Assembly (NCBI GenBank): GCA_020736575.1
Contig: JAGPYM010000114.1
Coordinates: 1 to 35,055, forward strand
Direction of reading: 5' to 3'
DNA: 35,055 bases
Source: Thelonectria olida
Lineage: Eukaryota > Ascomycota > Sordariomycetes > Hypocreales > Nectriaceae
Shown here: positions 9,881 to 20,106 of the stretch, one piece after another
Layout: each line of letters begins with the position of its first letter
Position numbering within the stretch: the first letter of the stretch is position 1
Notes under the pieces: generated by a model
Database searches by the model: none
Told to the model about the DNA's origin: nothing
What the model saw: the letters and a program-made list of their open reading frames with translations, nothing else
Program-made: the position numbers and the translations under genes

Positions 9881-11366
9881 TTAGGATTGGATGACAGATT
9901 GTGCAATCGATAAGTCCACCGCAGCTTTCCGAATCCCTGGCGCAGGTCCCAGACAGGTCGCATTGGACGCCAGCAGGTGTACAAGCTTGTCAAGGTCAAT
10001 GGTAATCTGGGACGCTGGGTGATAGCTCTGCTGGGTGGCATCAGTCCACGGCGCTCTCGGTGATTGGATTGGTACAAGGCCTGTCCCTAGCAGAGGGAGG
10101 GGCTCGGCCGGACTGGTCGACTGTTCAGGTCTTGGAAATCCGAATATCGAATAGTCTGCTGGCTCATGACGTCGCAAGTCGACGGATGAGCCTCCAGTTT
10201 CGTCTAGAGGCTGTCGGTGATGATTGGCCTGGGAAGGGACTGGTATCCGATCTGGTACTGCGGATATCGGACCGTTGGTTGCTGTCAAAGGTCGCCCATT
10301 CTGCAGGTCAATATTTCGAGTGAGCATTTGAGGCCCAAGCTCTTCAAAGTTGGCCATATGACTCAAGCTCGCACCACGTAAATAGATTCCCCGATCTTCC
10401 AGGTACTCCTCAACATCCATGGCCTCCAGCCACTCCCCCTGTAATGGTGCAAATTCTGTCGCCAGCCTAGTCCTAGTCTTGCCACGCACGATCCGCTGCA
10501 CTGATGGCGATGGTAGTCGACGTATAACGTCTTTGCCACCTTCAACAACACGATACATGGATGGCAAATGGACCGCAGACTCCGGGAGGTACTGATAGTC
10601 TGCCCCAAGATGAAAGAGGGATAGAATCTTGAGGGACTCGGCTACGAGCAGCTCCTCACCGAGAATATGAAGAGGTAGCGTCAAGTCCAGGGATCGGCTC
10701 CCGTGTCTAGAACTGCTTGATAAGATAGTGATGACACGTTCGAGGCAAGCTCGAAAGATCATCTCCGACAATGGGCTCAAGGTGCGGTTAGCCGTTCGTA
10801 GTGTGAGGGCTACCGCGTCAGACGACCGGGTGAGTGACGGGGCTGGCATATGCGCTGTCGTGGGCTCGAGCCCCAAGATCCAGTTATTTTGTAGTTCTCC
10901 AGCGGCGGTTGTACTTGAGAGCGGCGTTGTTACTAGATCTGGTTGTTGAATGCTTGGGTGTGTGGATTCGGAAGCGTACAAAAGTCCGGTGGTCTTGTTT
11001 GTGTCAATGGCAATTGTCGCCATTTCCGAGGCCGCTTGGTTTAGATGAGCCAGAAGACCGGACGAACCCTGTACTTCGGGGGAGTCAAGAACACGCTGAT
11101 GGAAAGTAGCAAAAGCTGCCAGCGCCTGATCCAAAGCCCTGCTGAGACGTTCGTTGCGAACCCTTTCCAGGTTCATCGCACCCTCTTTTCGAGCTCGGTA
11201 CGCCCTTTGTGCCAACCTCATCCGCATCCGCTTGTTCTAGAGCCCTTTTAGCTAGAGTTTTGCGAAGCCAGTTTGCTACACGCACCTCGACGTCATCCTT
11301 GTCTCTGACATCGTCTTGACCTTGTAGGCGAGGTCGGCCACGACGCGGCGCTTGATACTGCATCAT
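9881..11366 (-). CDS. bZIP transcription factor
   Basis: Two exons, 11366-11286 and 11236-9881, with a 49-nt intron (GTGCGT...CTAG) give 478 residues. A short N-terminus with the AT-hook-like RRGRPR (residues 8-13) leads into the basic region KRMRMRLAQRAYRARKE (29-45). The normally invariant Asn of the N-x7-R bZIP signature is Met33 here; a hydrophobic residue is usual in the fungal xIRLAQRAYR subgroup. A zipper-like helix follows (RNERLSRALDQALAAFATF). The rest is low in known motifs but ends in the ITIDLDKLVHLLASNATCLG segment common to this fungal subgroup. It acts in the nucleus on DNA; targets are unknown. Starting at the in-frame ATG 11227 would remove half the basic region, so the spliced start is preferred. 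It is divergent from the MDR gene at 11902. Confidence 0.85.
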
Positions 11367-11451
11367 TTTTCTTCTTGTGGGCGAATGTCGGTGGACCTGC
11401 CGTAAGTTTGAAAAGAGGGCGGAGTCGGGAAAGAGAAGCCTGCCTGCGCCT

Positions 11452-11612
11452 GCTGATAAACCCGTGCTGAGGAAAGACAAATTGAGGGACAGCGTGGAAA
11501 GTAAGTTAGAGGCTAGACCATTCGTGGGAAAGGGGCTGCTTGATCTCGGCCGCGGATAAATCCGTGCCCCCAAGGAAGACAAATTCCGGGGCAGAGCTAG
11601 ACCATTTGTGGG
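11452..11612. repeat. diverged direct repeat in the bZIP promoter
   Basis: Copy 1 (about 11452-11527) and copy 2 (about 11551-11612) share GATAAA-CCGTGC, GGAAAGACAAATT or AAGGAAGACAAATT, and CTAGACCATT-GTGGG. They lie just upstream of the bZIP start, in the 535-bp region between the two divergent genes. They may be a duplicated promoter block. Confidence 0.6.
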
Positions 11613-11901
11613 TGTCATGTGACTACGCTTGGACCTCGATGAGGCCAATTGCGGGTCTTGTAACCTGAGTATCTGTAATCTATGAGTTCCTCAATCTGAA
11701 CTCGCTTTAATCAGCCACTTTATTTGTAAGATGGATGATGAGAATAAGGTTTGTGGCCGAGCAGGCCCGACGTGCCATTTGCGCTGGCTTGCCTCATCTT
11801 GATAAAGGGTTCATGGCCCCTCAAACCCTCAAACGATTCTGTCCATCACTTGATCACACAACGTGACCTTTACTACAACTCTTGCAAACCTCCCGCGCGC
11901 A

Positions 11902-13264
11902 ATGGTTCCCCAGACTCAGAAGCAGTGGGTAGTTCGCGGCAGCGATGGCTTTGACTCTCTGGAATTCCAGACAGAGTCTCCGATCCCCTCTATCGGCGAC
12001 CTAGATGTTTTGGTGCAAAGTATTATCATCCATATCTCGCCTTGGAAGCATCGTGTCAGTGGCTAACCCAAAGTCTACTACCGGTAGTTCACGCCGTTTC
12101 GCTTAACTTCCGCGACCTCATCATCCCCAGGGTAAGCGCTTCTGAGCCGTGTGCTCATTCTACAAATTTCCGTCCCTTCATCATCTCTCCGAATCTCCAA
12201 GATATCGAGCGTTAACCAAGACATCAGGGACTGTACCCTTTCCCGCTGAAGGATGGTCTAGTGCCCCTGTCTGATGGAGCCGGCATTGTCGTCGCTGTAG
12301 GCTCTCGTGTGAGCCGTTTTACTGTCGGCGACCGGGTTGCAACCTTGGTCCACCAGCACCACCTCGCTGGGCCCCTCGACGCCAGAGGCCTGCATAGTGG
12401 TCTCGGAGGCTCTTTCGATGGCGTACTCCGAGAGTACGCAGCATTTTCGGAGGAAAGCCTTGTTAGTGTTCCAGGCAATTTGAGCTTTCTCGAGGCTGCT
12501 TCTCTACCATGCGCCGCCCTGACCGCCTGGAGTGCTCTTTATGGGCTCGAGGGCCGGGCGTTGAAGCCGGGTGACATCGTGCTCACTGAAGGCACAGGTG
12601 GTGTCAGCAGCTTTGCTGTCCAGGTGCGCTCCCGTGAAACTAGCAAGATGGTCTGGACTTGGTGAAACTAATCTTATCAAAGTTTGCCAAAGCGGCAGGT
12701 GCCAAAGTCATTTCAACGACTTCGACAGCTGACAAGGCGGAAAAGCTCAAGGAACTGGGCGCAGACCACGTCATCAACTACAAGGAGAACCCCAAGTGGG
12801 GGCAAATTGCGAAGAGCTTGACACCCAATAACGAAGGCGTTTCCCTCGTCGTCGAGGTTGGAGGGCCATTAACCGCTAGAGAGGTAGGCCAAATTTCCAT
12901 TCCAAGAAACCCCTCTTGAAGGTACAATTAGGTTCTGACTCGAGAACTTTGTTGGTAGGCGCTCACTGCTGTGAAGCTTGAAGGTTTGATCTCAATGGTG
13001 GGCTCCATCAGCAGCTTTACTTCGCCCGGAAGCGACGCGAAGGCGCCGACATTCCTCGACGCCATCTACAGCTCCTGCACAGTGCGGGCCGTCGTTGTTG
13101 GTTCAAGACTGCAGTTTGAGGAAATGAATCGTGCCATCGAAGCGAATGATATCCATCCTGTCTTGGATGAACGCGTTTTCGAGCTAGAACAAGCGCGAGA
13201 GGCCTATCAGTATCTCTGGGATCAGAAGCATCTTGGCAAGGTTGTTCTGCGAATTGCTCATTAG
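11902..13264 (+). CDS. MDR oxidoreductase, YogA/quinone-reductase-like 'alcohol dehydrogenase'
   Basis: Five exons (11902-12019, 12088-12131, 12228-12623, 12683-12883, 12959-13264) with introns of 59-96 nt give 354 residues. The protein is a medium-chain dehydrogenase/reductase with the N-terminal GroES-like domain (HAVSLNFRDLIIPRGLYPFP, LSDGAGIVVAVGSRVSRF) and the Rossmann domain (EGTGGVSSFAVQFAKAAGAK near residues 176-195, then LKELGADHVINYKE). The position of the catalytic-zinc Cys of classical alcohol dehydrogenases is Asn in SLNFRD, so this is probably a zinc-independent NADPH reductase of enones or quinones rather than a true alcohol dehydrogenase. The C-terminus FELEQAREAYQYLWDQKHLG is typical. 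Every junction is GT-AG and in frame, and the gene looks intact. It shares a divergent promoter with the bZIP gene, which may control it. Confidence 0.88.
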
Positions 13265-13343
13265 ATGCTACTGTAGAGTTGCTTAGCTAGCTTAGAGGTC
13301 TTCCATATTCTCGCCATCTCTCAGAATTTTCCACAAGGATTGC

Positions 13344-13570
13344 TTGAATTCTCTAAAAATCAACCTTGAAATCCAACCCCAAGACTCTGACGACTTTTAC
13401 TCCCTGCTGACCGCGGTCCACGATTGCGCTACAGATATTTTGTCACGGCCCGGTTATCACCTCTGCCAGGCGCACGCCCCAGAAGATAATGCCTTTAGCC
13501 ATGCTTGGACGCATAAGGTGCTCATCAAAGGTTGGGAGGAGCCCTCGAAGGCGAGCCTGTATGTTTCAAA
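13344..13570 (+). pseudogene. unrecognised protein remnant, possibly a dimeric alpha/beta-barrel (ABM-like) domain
   Basis: An open frame with coding character (INLEIQPQDSDDFYSLLTAV, then GYHLCQAHAPEDNAFSHAWT and HKVLIKGWEEPSKASLY) starts 80 bp after the oxidoreductase stop. It has no in-frame ATG at its left end and runs at about 13575 into sequence belonging to the transporter relic on the other strand. The strand-helix-strand pattern and closing GW-x-EP resemble antibiotic-biosynthesis-monooxygenase-like small proteins, but I cannot name a family with confidence. It is most simply a gene fragment that lost both ends. Confidence 0.35.
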
Positions 13571-13584
13571 GACCACCTCCGTCC

Positions 13585-13900
13585 ACGAAGACAAAAAGTC
13601 GCATTGCACTGAAGCCCAACGCCCAACTCTGTACTTTTGATTGAAATACATCAAGACTGCTTCTTCTTGATACGCTTCCTCTCCATGGCAGCTGCGCCAA
13701 CAATCGTAAGTATTGCGAGACCGAGCGGGATGTACAACGTCTGCACAACAGCATTCTCGTATCCAGACAAATCACTCGCCCAGCTTCTCCGGACCAATAG
13801 CCCCACGAAGACCAGAAAGTCCAGCCTCGTCAATCGCTGTAACATTCGGCCCCGGCGACTATTCATGGATCTGATCGTGAAGATGGCCTTGGAACAGTGT
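13585..13900 (-). pseudogene. transporter (MFS-like) 3'-end relic, copy B
   Basis: The minus strand encodes SDLSGYENAVVQTLYIPLGL, a last membrane helix AILTIVGAAAMER and the basic tail KRIKKKQS with a stop at 13651-13653. This is the form of the last helix and cytoplasmic tail of fungal MFS drug-efflux transporters. Upstream sequence (13750-13900) loses the frame and has a stop in the alternative frame, so only a decayed tail remains. It is paralogous to the tail at 9760-9830, and the similarity extends about 60 bp beyond the stop codon in both copies. Confidence 0.6.
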
Positions 13901-13959
13901 GGCTGAAGCGCATATCCACAAGGACGAGCCCATTCCAGATCCAGAGTTGAGGACCGCAC

Positions 13960-14950
13960 CGCCCGAGGACCAGACAGCTTAGCTCAGCACGTCCTATGCC
14001 CCAACAGGGGACCTACCCGGACGGAAAATATACTTACTTACTTACTTACTTGCATCTCCAATACTGCACCGCTCTCGCTATATGTTCCTGTAGGCTATCC
14101 CATGACGTGCAACCCCCGTCGTGTCTACAGCATATCATCTTGGCAACGGCAGCAAACATCAGTACGGCACACGCTTCTCCTGCCACACTCTTGTATCGAC
14201 GTGCCAGAGCACCTGCAGAATCGGATGAGATGAAGGTCTGTCTAGTCCTTGCATACTTCTACGTTCATGGCCGCCCTATAGAGCCAAGAAGACCGCATTG
14301 GTATCAACCATGCTTAGTAATGGCTTCTAATCGCTAACTTCGAGGCCCGGGACACGACAGTCTCAAGAGCATGCATTAGCTTGGTGGAAGTAAAGGGAGT
14401 GTCTACGATAACGATCGCGATCGTGGAGTCGCGTTGTGGTGTTGTCAGACTTTTGGCACGTGATTTTAGTTAGAGTTAAGTAAGGCAAGTCCAATCAGTA
14501 GATAAGGACGAGTATGGGGCTTCTAGGTGATCTCGATTAATCGTTAGAACTGAAAATAGGTTAGCGTCATGGCCCTATGAGGCTTGATCCTCCCGGGCGT
14601 AATAAATTTGATTAATTCATTCATTCATACCAGTCGCCGTGTCGGCTCGTGAGATGAGTCAAACCTCTCAAGCAGTGGCATAGCTTCCACCTGAGCACAG
14701 CCCAGGTGAAACGGAGCTGGTCCGGATTAGCGAGTCTAACATTCTGAAACAGATTTGCTGGTGACACCTACATGCCATACCAAGGGCAACGACTTCGCAA
14801 AGATCGTCAGTCGGTTCAGCCAGTTCCATCCCGTCATCTCGTGAGAAGTACCGTAACGTGACGTGGAAAGTTCACACCAACATGATTCCCAGACCAGGTG
14901 CATAAATACGCCGCGGAAGTCAATGCCGCTGAGAAAGTGGCCGAACAAAG
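13960..14950. other. intergenic stretch with a TACT microsatellite
   Basis: No gene is supported. A (TACT)5 tract occupies 14031-14051. A short repeat of TTCATTCATT type lies near 14616-14630. The open frames at 13996-14337 and 14736-14984 show no known motif and the first is partly microsatellite, so they are left out. Confidence 0.45.
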
Positions 14951-14953
14951 TTC

Positions 14954-15034
14954 CCGAGGCCATTCTTGGCTTCCCAGCGTTCAAAGTTTCCTCGGTGCGT
15001 TCAAAGTTTCCTCGGTGCGTTGAACGTGCCGAGG
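14954..15034 (+). promoter_or_regulatory. cluster of four CCTCGG/CCGAGG sites upstream of the enoyl-CoA isomerase
   Basis: CCGAGG lies at 14954-14959 and 15029-15034, and CCTCGG at 14990-14995 and 15010-15015. The middle two are carried by a perfect tandem 20-bp repeat (14977-15016). They are 140-220 bp before the ATG at 15174. CCTCGG is the published core target of the Aspergillus nidulans fatty-acid regulators FarA and FarB, and a protein of that family is encoded next door at 16328-18807. Confidence 0.8.
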
Positions 15035-15173
15035 CAAGCTGAGTTCATTAGGAGCGACAGAGCATTATTTATACAAGGCATAGCTGAACCAGTCCATGAC
15101 CTGGCTACTCATCTGACGACAAAGACACCTGTCGACGCCGCTTCTTAACATCACAAGTGCTCCACTCGCCAAA

Positions 15174-16034
15174 ATGTCTGACCAGAACCTAGTTCGTATT
15201 GACTACGACGGCACCTTTGCCATCATCACACTCAACAACCCGACCAAGTTTAACTCTTTGACACAAAGCTCTTTCTCTCGTCTGGCGAGTCTGCTGAGAG
15301 AAGCAGATGCGAACGAAGACATTTATGTCACTCTTCTGATCGGAGAGGGGCCCTTCTTCTCCGCGTAAGCCAGCCTTTACCCCATCTCGGTGAGACTAGG
15401 CTAATAACTTGCCGCTACAAGTGGTGCCGATCTCAAGGACAGCCCCCCTTCCATGGACGAGATGTTGTCCCGCCCTTATTGGCTTCCCAAGCTCGTCAAC
15501 AACAACTTGGACGTTGCGAGAGCCTTTTACAGCCACTCCAAAATCCTTGTGACTGCCTTGAACGGCCCCGTGCTCGGACTTTCAGCGGCGCTCATTTCCC
15601 ACTCTGACTTCATCTACTCAGTGCCCGACGCGTACCTCTTGACGCCTTTCAGCTCGTTGGGCCTAGTAGCCGAAGGCGGTGCAAGCGTCGGTTTTGTCCA
15701 TAGAATGGGACCGAGCAAGGCCAACGAAGCGTTGATTTTAGGTCGAAAGATACCAGTCAGCGAACTAGTCCAGGTCGGCTTCGTCAATCACGTGTTCAAA
15801 GATAAGAACAACTTCCGGACTCAAGTGTTGGAATACTTGCGTCAGACTTTCAATTCTCATTTGGTCGGCTCGAGTTTGCTGGGAACAAAGGCGTTGATGC
15901 GTCGCCGAATCGTTCGTGAGCAGGACGAAGTGGCTCCATTGGAGACGTTCCAGGGCCTTGAGCGGTTCTGCGAAGGTATCCCACAGGGGGAAATGGGCAA
16001 GGTCATCTCTGGAAGTAAGAAGCACCGCCTGTGA
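15174..16034 (+). CDS. peroxisomal delta3,delta2-enoyl-CoA isomerase (Eci1-like)
   Basis: Two exons (15174-15364, 15422-16034) with a 57-nt intron give 267 residues of the crotonase fold. NNPTKFNSLT and the oxyanion-hole pieces GPFFSAGADL and NGPVLGLSAALI are present. LGLVAEGGASV puts Glu148 where the single catalytic Glu of the peroxisomal enoyl-CoA isomerases lies; hydratases use two Glu. The C-terminus is KKHRL; HRL is the known peroxisomal signal of yeast Eci1. The enzyme would shift cis/trans-3 double bonds to trans-2 so that unsaturated fatty acids can enter beta-oxidation. Some relatives in Alternaria host-selective toxin clusters are also crotonases, but the promoter and neighbours point to fatty-acid use. 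The gene looks intact. Confidence 0.88.
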
Positions 16035-16208
16035 GTGGCCCTGCTTCTTGAAGCTGGGGCTCAATATTGTCTCTATCCTTGTTTTCGGTTCCAACGCTTG
16101 AATTGCATTACGTTCCCATATCTTGGTCCCTTCTGTAGACCCCTGTTCAGTGACTCCAGTGCACCGCTCGGTACTAGGATCAACCAATTATGTGGATTCC
16201 ATGTGCTG

Positions 16209-16250
16209 CCTCGGCACGCCCTAATGCAGAGCATGTCAAGTTTGCCGAGG
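16209..16250 (+). promoter_or_regulatory. CCTCGG/CCGAGG pair upstream of the Zn2Cys6 regulator
   Basis: CCTCGG (16209-16214) and CCGAGG (16245-16250) are 78-119 bp before the ATG at 16328. A third copy (16359-16364) is just inside the coding region. This is the hexamer recognised by FarA/FarB-type regulators, so the gene may control itself or be controlled by a paralogue. Confidence 0.65.
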
Positions 16251-16327
16251 AGCATTACTATAATTATTTGATCTTTGCTTCGTGTCCCAATTCTGATGTG
16301 TTTCCACTCTCACCATCCGCCATCAAC

Positions 16328-18807
16328 ATGCTTCCTCGTTCGGGGACAGCCGTCTCCTCCTCGGGGTCAAGGAAGAGAGCAGCCGCGGCTTGCCATGCGT
16401 GTCACGCCCGCAAAGTCCGCTGTAGCATCTCGCAGACCGGGACACCTTGCACGAACTGTTCCCTAGACAACGTTAGCTGCCAAGCACGTCCGAGACAGCC
16501 TCAAAGGTGAGTTTCGGATTAATTCCAGACGGGACAGTTTATTGACGCTCTGGCCGACCTCGGAGCGCTATCCGAAAAAGGAGAGGCAGCAATCAGCCAC
16601 GAACGCCGAGCGATGGGGGGTCCATCGCCCAGGACGAGGCAAACCTCGATGAACAAGTCTACCGTCCATTCACTGGCCACTTCGGCCACCACTTGGAAGT
16701 CCAGGAACCTCACGCAACAAGCCCCCAGACCCTCCCTCAAACAGGCTGTTCACCAGTGTATGGTAAGGTCCATTAGTTGTGATGCCATCGCTTGTGGATT
16801 CTGACTCTCGCACAAGGTGACCCCCAAGGTGTTGCTCTCGTTGCCGATATTTGCGAACCCGAGCGTCGGGGCAAAAGTGGCCACTTTGTCATCGCTGCTC
16901 TAAGCTCGGCTAACATCGATTCTGAGACTCTTGATTACTTGAAACGAAGAGGGTGCTTTGATCTACCAACCCTCGACGTCCAACAAGCACTCGTCCAGGC
17001 GTACTTCCATTACGTGCACCCTTTTTTCCCGGTCATACATGTCTCTTCATTCCTTCAATCCTTTGGAAGTCCACAACAGAATGGGGTGGGCCTCCATCTT
17101 CTCTGGAGCATTTTTCTGGCAGCTGCAAACGTAGGGAAAGACTTGTCGCGTTGGGCTACATCGACAATTTCGCTAATCTGCCATCATCCAGTTTGCAGAC
17201 ATGACAACGGTCAAGTCAGCTGGTTTTGAGTCGCGAAAGGACATGAAACGTTCAATGTTCTCACGAGCCAAGGCATGTAGTCCGTTGTTCGATCTCACAA
17301 ACACATCTAATTCCTTCCTCGCAGGCGTTGTACGACGCAGACTATGAACGGTCCAAGATAACACTGATTCAAGCGGTGTTGTTGATGGGCTTCTGGTACT
17401 CAGATACAGAGGATAGACTCGGGCCGTGGCACTGGAACGGCGTCGCCATCAGTCTTTGCCAAAGCGTTGGGTTGCATCGTCAGCCTGATGCCAGCCTCAA
17501 CCCGTCTCAACATGGTCCATCCATTGATCAAGACTTATGGAGGCATCTGTGGTGGTCCTGCTTCTTCCGAGAAGCCTGGTTATCCGCCGGCATGGGAAGG
17601 CCGATGCGGATCGACTTGGCACACTCAGATACGCCGAAACCTGATGCGAATGCCTCCGAGGGCTTATGCTCTGGACTGACAGAGTCTCAGCGTCATGAGT
17701 ACATCCCAGAGAGTTCTAAAGACTTGTTTCTGTTGTGGAATGAGCTGCTCTGTGTTACCAGCATTCTGTCAAGGATTCTCGCCGTTCAATATCTCGCCAT
17801 GCGGACGCTCTCTAGCCACTCGGACATAGATGATCTAGAATGTGAGCTTAGAGGACATCATGGGCATCTGGATCGACTCACAGATAGTGCTACCGACCCG
17901 GTGCTTACTCTTCACATGCATCATTTCGAACTATTCTTCGAGTAAGAGTTTCTGTTAGATTGCGGGGATTCTGATTTCTAACGGTCGCTATCAGGTCTAC
18001 ACTTCTAATTCTGTATCGCCCATATATGCTACAAAGCCTTGGCAACGAGCCCACCGTCATCCATGACAAACGGTCGCAAGACTGGTTGGCAAGGGCAGAA
18101 AGGAAATCAACAAGCGGAGCTACAAATACGAACAGCGTCCTTGGTAATATGATTACGGCAGACATGATACACCTGTCTCAATCACTAATGTAAGGAGCAA
18201 TGTAGCCACAAAAGGAGGGTTACCACTCTTGTTTATCAGCTTGCTCACATTCGACAGCTGCATCGCTCTTGTACCCACGTTGCAGGTCCATCTCCTGCAT
18301 TTAATATCACCCCGGAAAATGGTTCAACGCTTAGGCTGTCATCAGCTGGACCTGTGCATGATGGTAGTAAAGGAACTCAAGGTAACATATTTTGGCGCAG
18401 AGATCTTATATCGACTATTTACAAGAGCTCGTGAGACCATACATTCCAGACACCGTGGCCTGGACGTTATCACCCCTTCCAGGACAGACGAAGGTGACGT
18501 GGTTAGCCCAGAGGGTCGAGATCATCCCAATGGCGAAACTGCTAGGTCATTGTCGCCCATGATATGGACTCTCAATGTTGCTAGTAACTATGGGAGTGTG
18601 ACAGGCGTAAGGCACGTGATTATTTATATGCGGGCGCTCGTCGCCGTTACGGTTGAGCAAAGTATAGCTAACCAAGCAACATATAGCGACGAATATAAGG
18701 ATGCGGATGTTAACTCCATCCTCAGCCAGTGCATGTTTCCTGATTTCGCAGCTATTGGGGTCATGGGCATGGCCGGGACCTCACAACCGTGGAATGGACA
18801 AGTTTGA
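16328..18807 (+). CDS. Zn2Cys6 transcription factor, CTF1-beta/FarB-like
   Basis: Seven exons (16328-16506, 16566-16762, 16817-17130, 17192-17272, 17325-17941, 17995-18189, 18240-18807) join in frame to 716 residues. The zinc cluster is C22-x2-C25-x6-C32-x8-C41-x2-C44-x6-C51, followed by basic IRKRR. Then come VALVADICEPERRGKSGHFV, QAYFHYVHPFFPVIHVSSF and the fungal-specific middle homology region (RSKITLIQAVLLMGFWYSD, LWRHLWWSCFFREAWLSAGM). This order and wording are those of cutinase transcription factor 1-beta and Aspergillus FarA/FarB, nuclear activators of fatty-acid genes. Five introns are GT-AG; the one at 17273-17324 appears to use a GC donor (AAG|GCATGT), the only choice that keeps both exons in frame. 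A branch-site-like GCTAAC near 18670 hints at one more intron in the last exon, but splicing it ends the frame, so it is left unspliced. Confidence 0.85.
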
Positions 18808-18886
18808 ATAACAATGATGTTGCAAAACTAGTTCAGAGGGATGTGGAGAAGCTGAAAATTACAGTTGATTTTAAAATAAAAGTTCC

Positions 18887-19972
18887 TCACATCTTCGACT
18901 TGGTTTTACGGACGGTCTTAATGTCGGTAGGCAATGCTTGATTCCCAAGAATACTATCTGGGTACGTCAAGCCTGCTGACATGCCTGCCAGGCCGGGCAA
19001 CCTCCATGCACCGCCATCCACTACCAAGACATGACCATTGACGTAACTGCCAGCTTCGCTAAAAAGAAACACGGTGGCATAAGAAATCTCTTTCAGGAGA
19101 CCGTATCTACCCAGCGGGATATTGCGGGCTGCCTGCCCAGACTCCTGCGAAGCTTCGCTCGAAAGTCTTTGAAGCCCTTCAGTTCCTTCAATGCCTCCGG
19201 GACTGATGATGTTGGATGTCAGCGCTTGGCCCGTACTCCAAAGCAACGGACGCAGAGAGTGCATCCACCCTAGCCTTTGCCGCAGCAACGTGGGTTTGGT
19301 ACGGAACTCCGGTATAGTGGAACGTGGCAGAGATAAAAATGATGCGCCCACCAGTTGTTGAACCAGGGTTCTTGTTCCTTGCGGCTGAAGCTAGCAGATA
19401 GGGTAGAGTGGACTTGAGCGTGTTGTACGATCCGAGTAGATCAATGTCCACTACACTCTTGAACGCATTGGCAGAAAGACCATCAATCGGTGCGAGAAGT
19501 TGCCAGCTGCTCCGGCACTAAGGCTCGTTTCTCTAGTTAGCAGATGAACCTAGATCTCAGACAATCTGGGTGCATCGGGCTTGGGGGAAATGCACGAAGG
19601 CCCATACTCACATCACAAAGTCAATACCGCCAAGTTCTCGTACACATTGGCCGACGGCACCCTCTAGTGCCTCTAACTTGCGCACATCGATGTTGCCAAT
19701 GCCGATCACCTTGGAGCCGGCACGGACTTTAGCAATAGCCTGGGCCATTTTCTCGGTCTTCTGGGAATTTCTTCCGACGATGCAAGCATTTGCTTCTAGC
19801 TGGACAAGTGCTTTCACTTGTGCGGAGCATATTGTTCCGCTACCGCCGGTACAGAAGACTACCCGGCCATCTACTACGGATGAGCAAGAGTCAGATGCCT
19901 TGGGAGGTAGGGCTTACCGAAAAGACTGTTCTGCCATATTTTGGAGACGAATTCGCCCTGTGAAGACGACAT
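18887..19972 (-). pseudogene. peroxisomal 2,4-dienoyl-CoA reductase (SDR, Sps19/DECR2-like), frameshifted
   Basis: Exon 1 is 19972-19918, intron 19917-19871, exon 2 19870-19612, intron 19611-19518, exon 3 19517-18887. The protein is clearly a 2,4-dienoyl-CoA reductase: GEFVSKIWQNSLF, VVFCTGGSGTICSAQVKALV, NACIVGRNSQKTEK, LGGIDFVIAGAAGNF, DIDLLGSYNTLKSTLPYLL, GGRIIFISATFHYTG, SNIISPGGIEGTEGLQRLS, YVNGHVLVVDGGAWR. It ends in KSKM, a peroxisomal-type SKM tripeptide. Two independent frame breaks disable it: one base is missing after GNF near 19495, and a second shift lies near 19219-19232, after ALEYGP. Both splice-site pairs are intact, so decay looks recent. A working copy would reduce dienoyl-CoA with NADPH during oxidation of polyunsaturated fatty acids, the step linked to the isomerase at 15174. 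Two sequencing errors are the alternative. Confidence 0.83.
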
Positions 19973-20106
19973 TGCTTTAGACTGTCAATAGCGTATGTTA
20001 TGATTGTTCTTGGATTCCAATTACGGAGCGTTGGCTAGCAGCCATATTGTCCCTGGTAGATCAGCCAATATGTAATCGCAAACAAGGATTCACTAATCGT
20101 AAGTTA

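Noticed and set aside
11085..11648. Separate minus-strand gene of 187 codons overlapping the bZIP start
   Set aside because: Only its part before 11286 is coding, as bZIP exon 1; the rest reads through the intron and out of frame into exon 2.
13996..14337. Plus-strand open frame of 113 codons
   Set aside because: It includes the TACT microsatellite translated as TYLLTYL-like repeats and shows no domain.
18609..18688. Additional 80-nt intron in the last exon of the FarB-like regulator
   Set aside because: Donor, branch site and acceptor look acceptable, but splicing gives an immediate stop; the unspliced frame runs to 18807.
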